DNA from: Pogostemon cablin
Taxonomy: Eukaryota; Streptophyta; Magnoliopsida; Lamiales; Lamiaceae
Assembly: GCA_023678885.1 (NCBI GenBank)
Contig: CM042983.1
Coordinates: 26,704,279 to 26,768,278, forward strand
DNA length: 64,000 nt
Reading direction: 5' to 3'
This document shows positions 61,433-64,000 of this stretch, one piece after another (the stretch's first letter is position 1; every line of letters begins with the position of its first letter). The notes beneath the pieces were generated by a model. The model was given only the letters and a program-made list of their open reading frames with translations, ran no database searches and was not told where the DNA came from. A program made the translations under genes and the position numbers.

Positions 61433-61658
61433 CTTTGGGCAAAACTTCCATAAGCATGTGCTAAATGCTTTGCTGATATAAAGTCCATGACACCTTGAAC
61501 AACTTTTCCATCAAATGACCTCTTCATGCCCACATATATATCTAGCTTTGGGCAAAACTTCCATAAGCATGTGCTAAATGCTTTGCTGATATAGAGTCCA
61601 TGACACCTGGAACAACTTTCCCACCAAATGACCTCTTCATGCCCACATATATATTGCT
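61433..61658. repeat. Tandem duplication, 113-bp unit
   Basis: CTTTGGGCAAAACTTCC starts at 61433 and again at 61546. The copies differ at a handful of sites. The right copy is the 3' end of the minus-strand ORF at 61542-61808; the left copy repeats that end after its stop codon. Confidence 0.9.
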
Positions 61659-61808
61659 GGGCTCATATGCATGAGCACCTATCATTTGAAGGGTGTGAGT
61701 AATGCATTTGTTTACTGGGCTCAAATTTCTAGTTGTGTCAACTGCATCTTCTGCCATATAGCATCCACCATCCATTTTCGCATATATAATATCAATATCA
61801 ATGAGCAT
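61542..61808 (-). CDS. Unidentified 88-codon ORF, probably a gene fragment
   Basis: Minus-strand frame with ordinary protein-like composition (IGAHAYEPSNIYVGMKRSFG, then SISAKHLAHAYGSF), ending TAG at 61542. It looks like the C-terminal exon of a real protein rather than chance, but I do not recognise the family. No upstream exon was identified. The adjacent 113-bp copy repeats its last third in a broken frame. Confidence 0.35.
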   Translation of the reverse strand: MLIDIDIIYAKMDGGCYMAEDAVDTTRNLSPVNKCITHTLQMIGAHAYEPSNIYVGMKRSFGGKVVPGVMDSISAKHLAHAYGSFAQS

Positions 61809-61876
61809 AGACAGTAAATGCTACGTACACTGGATGCGATCTTCCTAATAACACAGTGTTGACGGGAAAATATCAA

Positions 61877-61982
61877 TTTTGGTCCTCTAGGATATGCAAA
61901 ATCCAACTTTAGTCCTCAAATTTGGTAATTTCTCAAAAGTGGTCCTTTTTGGTCCTTTTTGTCCAATCCTAGAGGTCCAAAA
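61877..61982. repeat. Small fold-back, 17-bp arms
   Basis: TTTTGGTCCTCTAGGAT at 61877-61893 and its complement with one mismatch at 61966-61982. GGTCCTTTTT repeats lie between the arms. Confidence 0.6.
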
Positions 61983-62939
61983 GTGGACCATGTTTAACTG
62001 TCCATAAAAGGCTAGCTTCTCAAAATTCTCACAACGCTTCAGGATGGATTACCAGTGTTGAGCTTCTTTCAATTGCTTCTACCATTATTTAATAATACTC
62101 AGAACGAATCAGTATTAACTTGTTCATAAAATGGTAAGATTTCAACATGAAACAGGCATCCAATAATTCTTATCATTAAAGGCTACCTATCAGCCAACTG
62201 TTTCCATAAGGGATGCAAAGAAAGACAAGATATATGGTAGAATTTAAAAAGATTGATAAGTCCAAATTAATATATTGTAAGCAAGTGTATATCAAGACAT
62301 ATGATCACATGATAAACTGACTGATAATAAAGTAAAAAATAAGTTTAAGTTTACTTGTGCAATCTCTCCACTTTAAACTTTTTTTTTTGGATCTCCTTTG
62401 TTCACTGTATGGAAGAGCTATTCAGCTTAAGTAGTAACACTCTCTCCAGTATGTAACCTCAGCTTTTCAGAATCACAAGAAATAGCTTGTCTTAGTTTAC
62501 AATCTTAGCAGATCAAAGTGGATTGTATTTTACATATACCTGTTGATGTAACGGAACCATATCGAGTTAAACTTCCTCTCTGCTTTGGACATAAAGTGCA
62601 AGATATAAAAGTTGGAATAAGATATTATATCAGGATTAAGAAGAATTATCGACCTGCTAAATCTTTAGACATTTTCAAATAAGATTTCTGCCTAAAATTG
62701 AAGAATGGAGGGAGAGAAATAGTGATCTGAGAGCAAAGCGTCTTCATTTAGGTTTTGAAATAAGAACCGCACTCAAGTCTGAAGGTTAATAATAGGAATG
62801 ATTCAACATGCAAAGAAATCTGTAATGGAGGAAAAAGCTTCAAAAGGTCGTTGTTCAAAATCAAGCACCTATAATACAACAAAATGATTGAATCATTTAA
62901 AAGAAAAAAGACTTTCATGTTTGGTGGCGAACAATCGAA
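61983..62939. other. Unclassified spacer
   Basis: No frame above 60 codons and no recognised element. Confidence 0.5.
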
Positions 62940-63240
62940 TTCGTCGATATATAACTGTTTATAATTGATTTAATTATTTAATTATTGTTATACATGTATT
63001 CATGTTCTCTGTGATTTACTCTCTTATTTGTCGTAATAGGAGCATGCTAGGATGTGTATTTTATTGCTGAATATTATATACATGTAAAATCCCTCGGTGT
63101 TAAATAACTAAGTGGGAGAGGGGATTGGTAATTAATTCTCGGGCCGCTTTGTAAGTGATGTGAGTAAACTTGCGTGTTGACATAGACCTTCCTTACCGTG
63201 CATCTAAGTATTATAGAGAGCAAAATAGTAAAGTTTCTAT
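62940..63240 (+). mobile_element. Copia leader fragment
   Basis: AACTAAGTGGGAGAGGGGAT and following words (63109-63200) match the complement of 20610-20520 in the nested Copia element. The neighbouring 63030-63100 also aligns loosely. Orphan piece without LTRs. Confidence 0.65.
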
Positions 63241-63539
63241 ATTGCTGGAAGTATCATGGAGCAAATTACCCTGCATCAACATATAATTAGAACAATCATG
63301 AAATGAAATCAAGTAAAATGTCCCACTGAAGCTGAAAATATAATTTGAATGCTAAATTCTTTTAGCAAATATAAACAGAAATCCTCCAACATATTCACAT
63401 CCAATTCAAGTTTTTCCATTTATCATCTCGATCAACACTTACAAATATTATTACATCATGCATGTAACAAACAAAAATCCCTCTTAAATCATGAAACAAT
63501 TCGACAAGTGTACAATCTCTGATTGGAATAGAAAACCAC

Positions 63540-63675
63540 CTTCCAACCGTAAGGCGTGCGCTAAAAATCTCGAAGCCATGGATCTGCTTGCATCCTTACG
63601 ACATCATCTGGGTGATTGGTAAAGCTCATTTAGGCTTCTTTCACAGTATTCTACAGTTGCATCGTTCCCACTCAT
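63540..63675 (-). pseudogene. Fragment resembling the N terminus of a transportin-3/MOS14-type importin
   Basis: From the ATG at 63675, minus strand: MSGNDATVEYCERSLNELYQ, then after a one-base shift DDVVRMQADPWLRDF, a TAG, and RTPYGW. Importin-beta proteins of the transportin-3 class begin with a similar pattern (ALNALYHHPDD.VR..AD.WL.DFQRT..AW.VAD, from memory). The one-base shift, the stop in place of Gln and the lack of downstream exons make it a pseudogene fragment. These proteins carry SR splicing factors into the nucleus. Confidence 0.5.
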
Positions 63676-64000
63676 CTCCTCTGGAACCTATTGAGTAATT
63701 TTTTAATCCACCAACCTCAAATTAGCTTATACATAGAAACTTAAAAGTTGTACGCAAGTTATAGAGAGAGATTCTGTAGAAGCTTAAGAATTGCAAGAAG
63801 GTGAGTATTTAGTAAAAATCATATTAATAAGTAAAAGTGTAAAAAATATATAAAAAATGAAAAGGCAGTTAATTAATACAATTAATTATGAAAGTTATTA
63901 ATAAATGGTAAATATCTATCTATCTATCTATATAATAGCACTAATGGGGCACTTATGTTTTCCGGCTCTGTAACCGATTTCTTAAGGTCTTATTTCTACC
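63676..64000. other. Right edge of the window
   Basis: No feature apart from a short (TCTA)n run near 63915-63932. Confidence 0.6.

Overview
Plant nuclear DNA, almost certainly a eudicot. It holds two host genes with GT-AG introns, AT-rich spacers and a dense nest of plant-type transposons. The species cannot be told from the sequence. Nothing in it looks bacterial, organellar or viral.

Host genes: (i) 1-1624, minus strand, is the 5' part of a PH-domain RhoGAP (PHGAP/REN1 family, ROP GTPase-activating protein), six exons visible. (ii) 45564-48298, plus strand, is a complete eight-exon calcium-dependent protein kinase of 533 codons, closest to the Arabidopsis CPK17/CPK34 pair. A short frameshifted piece at 63540-63675 resembles the N terminus of a transportin-3/MOS14-type importin. 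A small unidentified minus-strand ORF with a partial tandem copy lies at 61433-61808.

Transposon nest, 3931-40544: a Ty3/gypsy Tat-like element on the minus strand (LTRs 3931-4816 and 39655-40544) carries gag, protease, RT, a second RNase H and integrase, plus two antisense, intron-containing extra genes near its 3' LTR. Three insertions split it: an Athila-like element with gag but no pol (12451-28597, TSD ACGAT), a solo LTR (31507-33109, TSD TAGAC), and a 5'-truncated CACTA element (33635-36306, flanked by CAT). A Copia element (15401-23609, TSD TTTTT) sits inside the Athila-like element. Hand-counted LTR differences (about 7%, 2% and 1% for Tat, Athila and Copia) agree with that order of insertion.

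Right part: a compound microsatellite (40836-40970), a Stowaway-like MITE (41814-42089) and a decayed L1 LINE (about 42220-44825) precede the kinase. After it come a palindromic 33-bp minisatellite (49850-49995), a Copia pol remnant (51963-58250) split by a second LTR element (53323-58031, TSD TCTAT), and a solo LTR (58298-60050, TSD CAGTC) of the same family as 31507-33109. A Copia leader fragment lies at 62940-63240.

No new gene system could be demonstrated. The observations most worth checking are the spliced antisense genes of the Tat element, three consecutive hairpins with compensating stem changes (14859-14969), young LTRs around decayed Copia interiors, a fold-back element at 2347-2534, and an upstream ORF that overlaps the kinase start codon.
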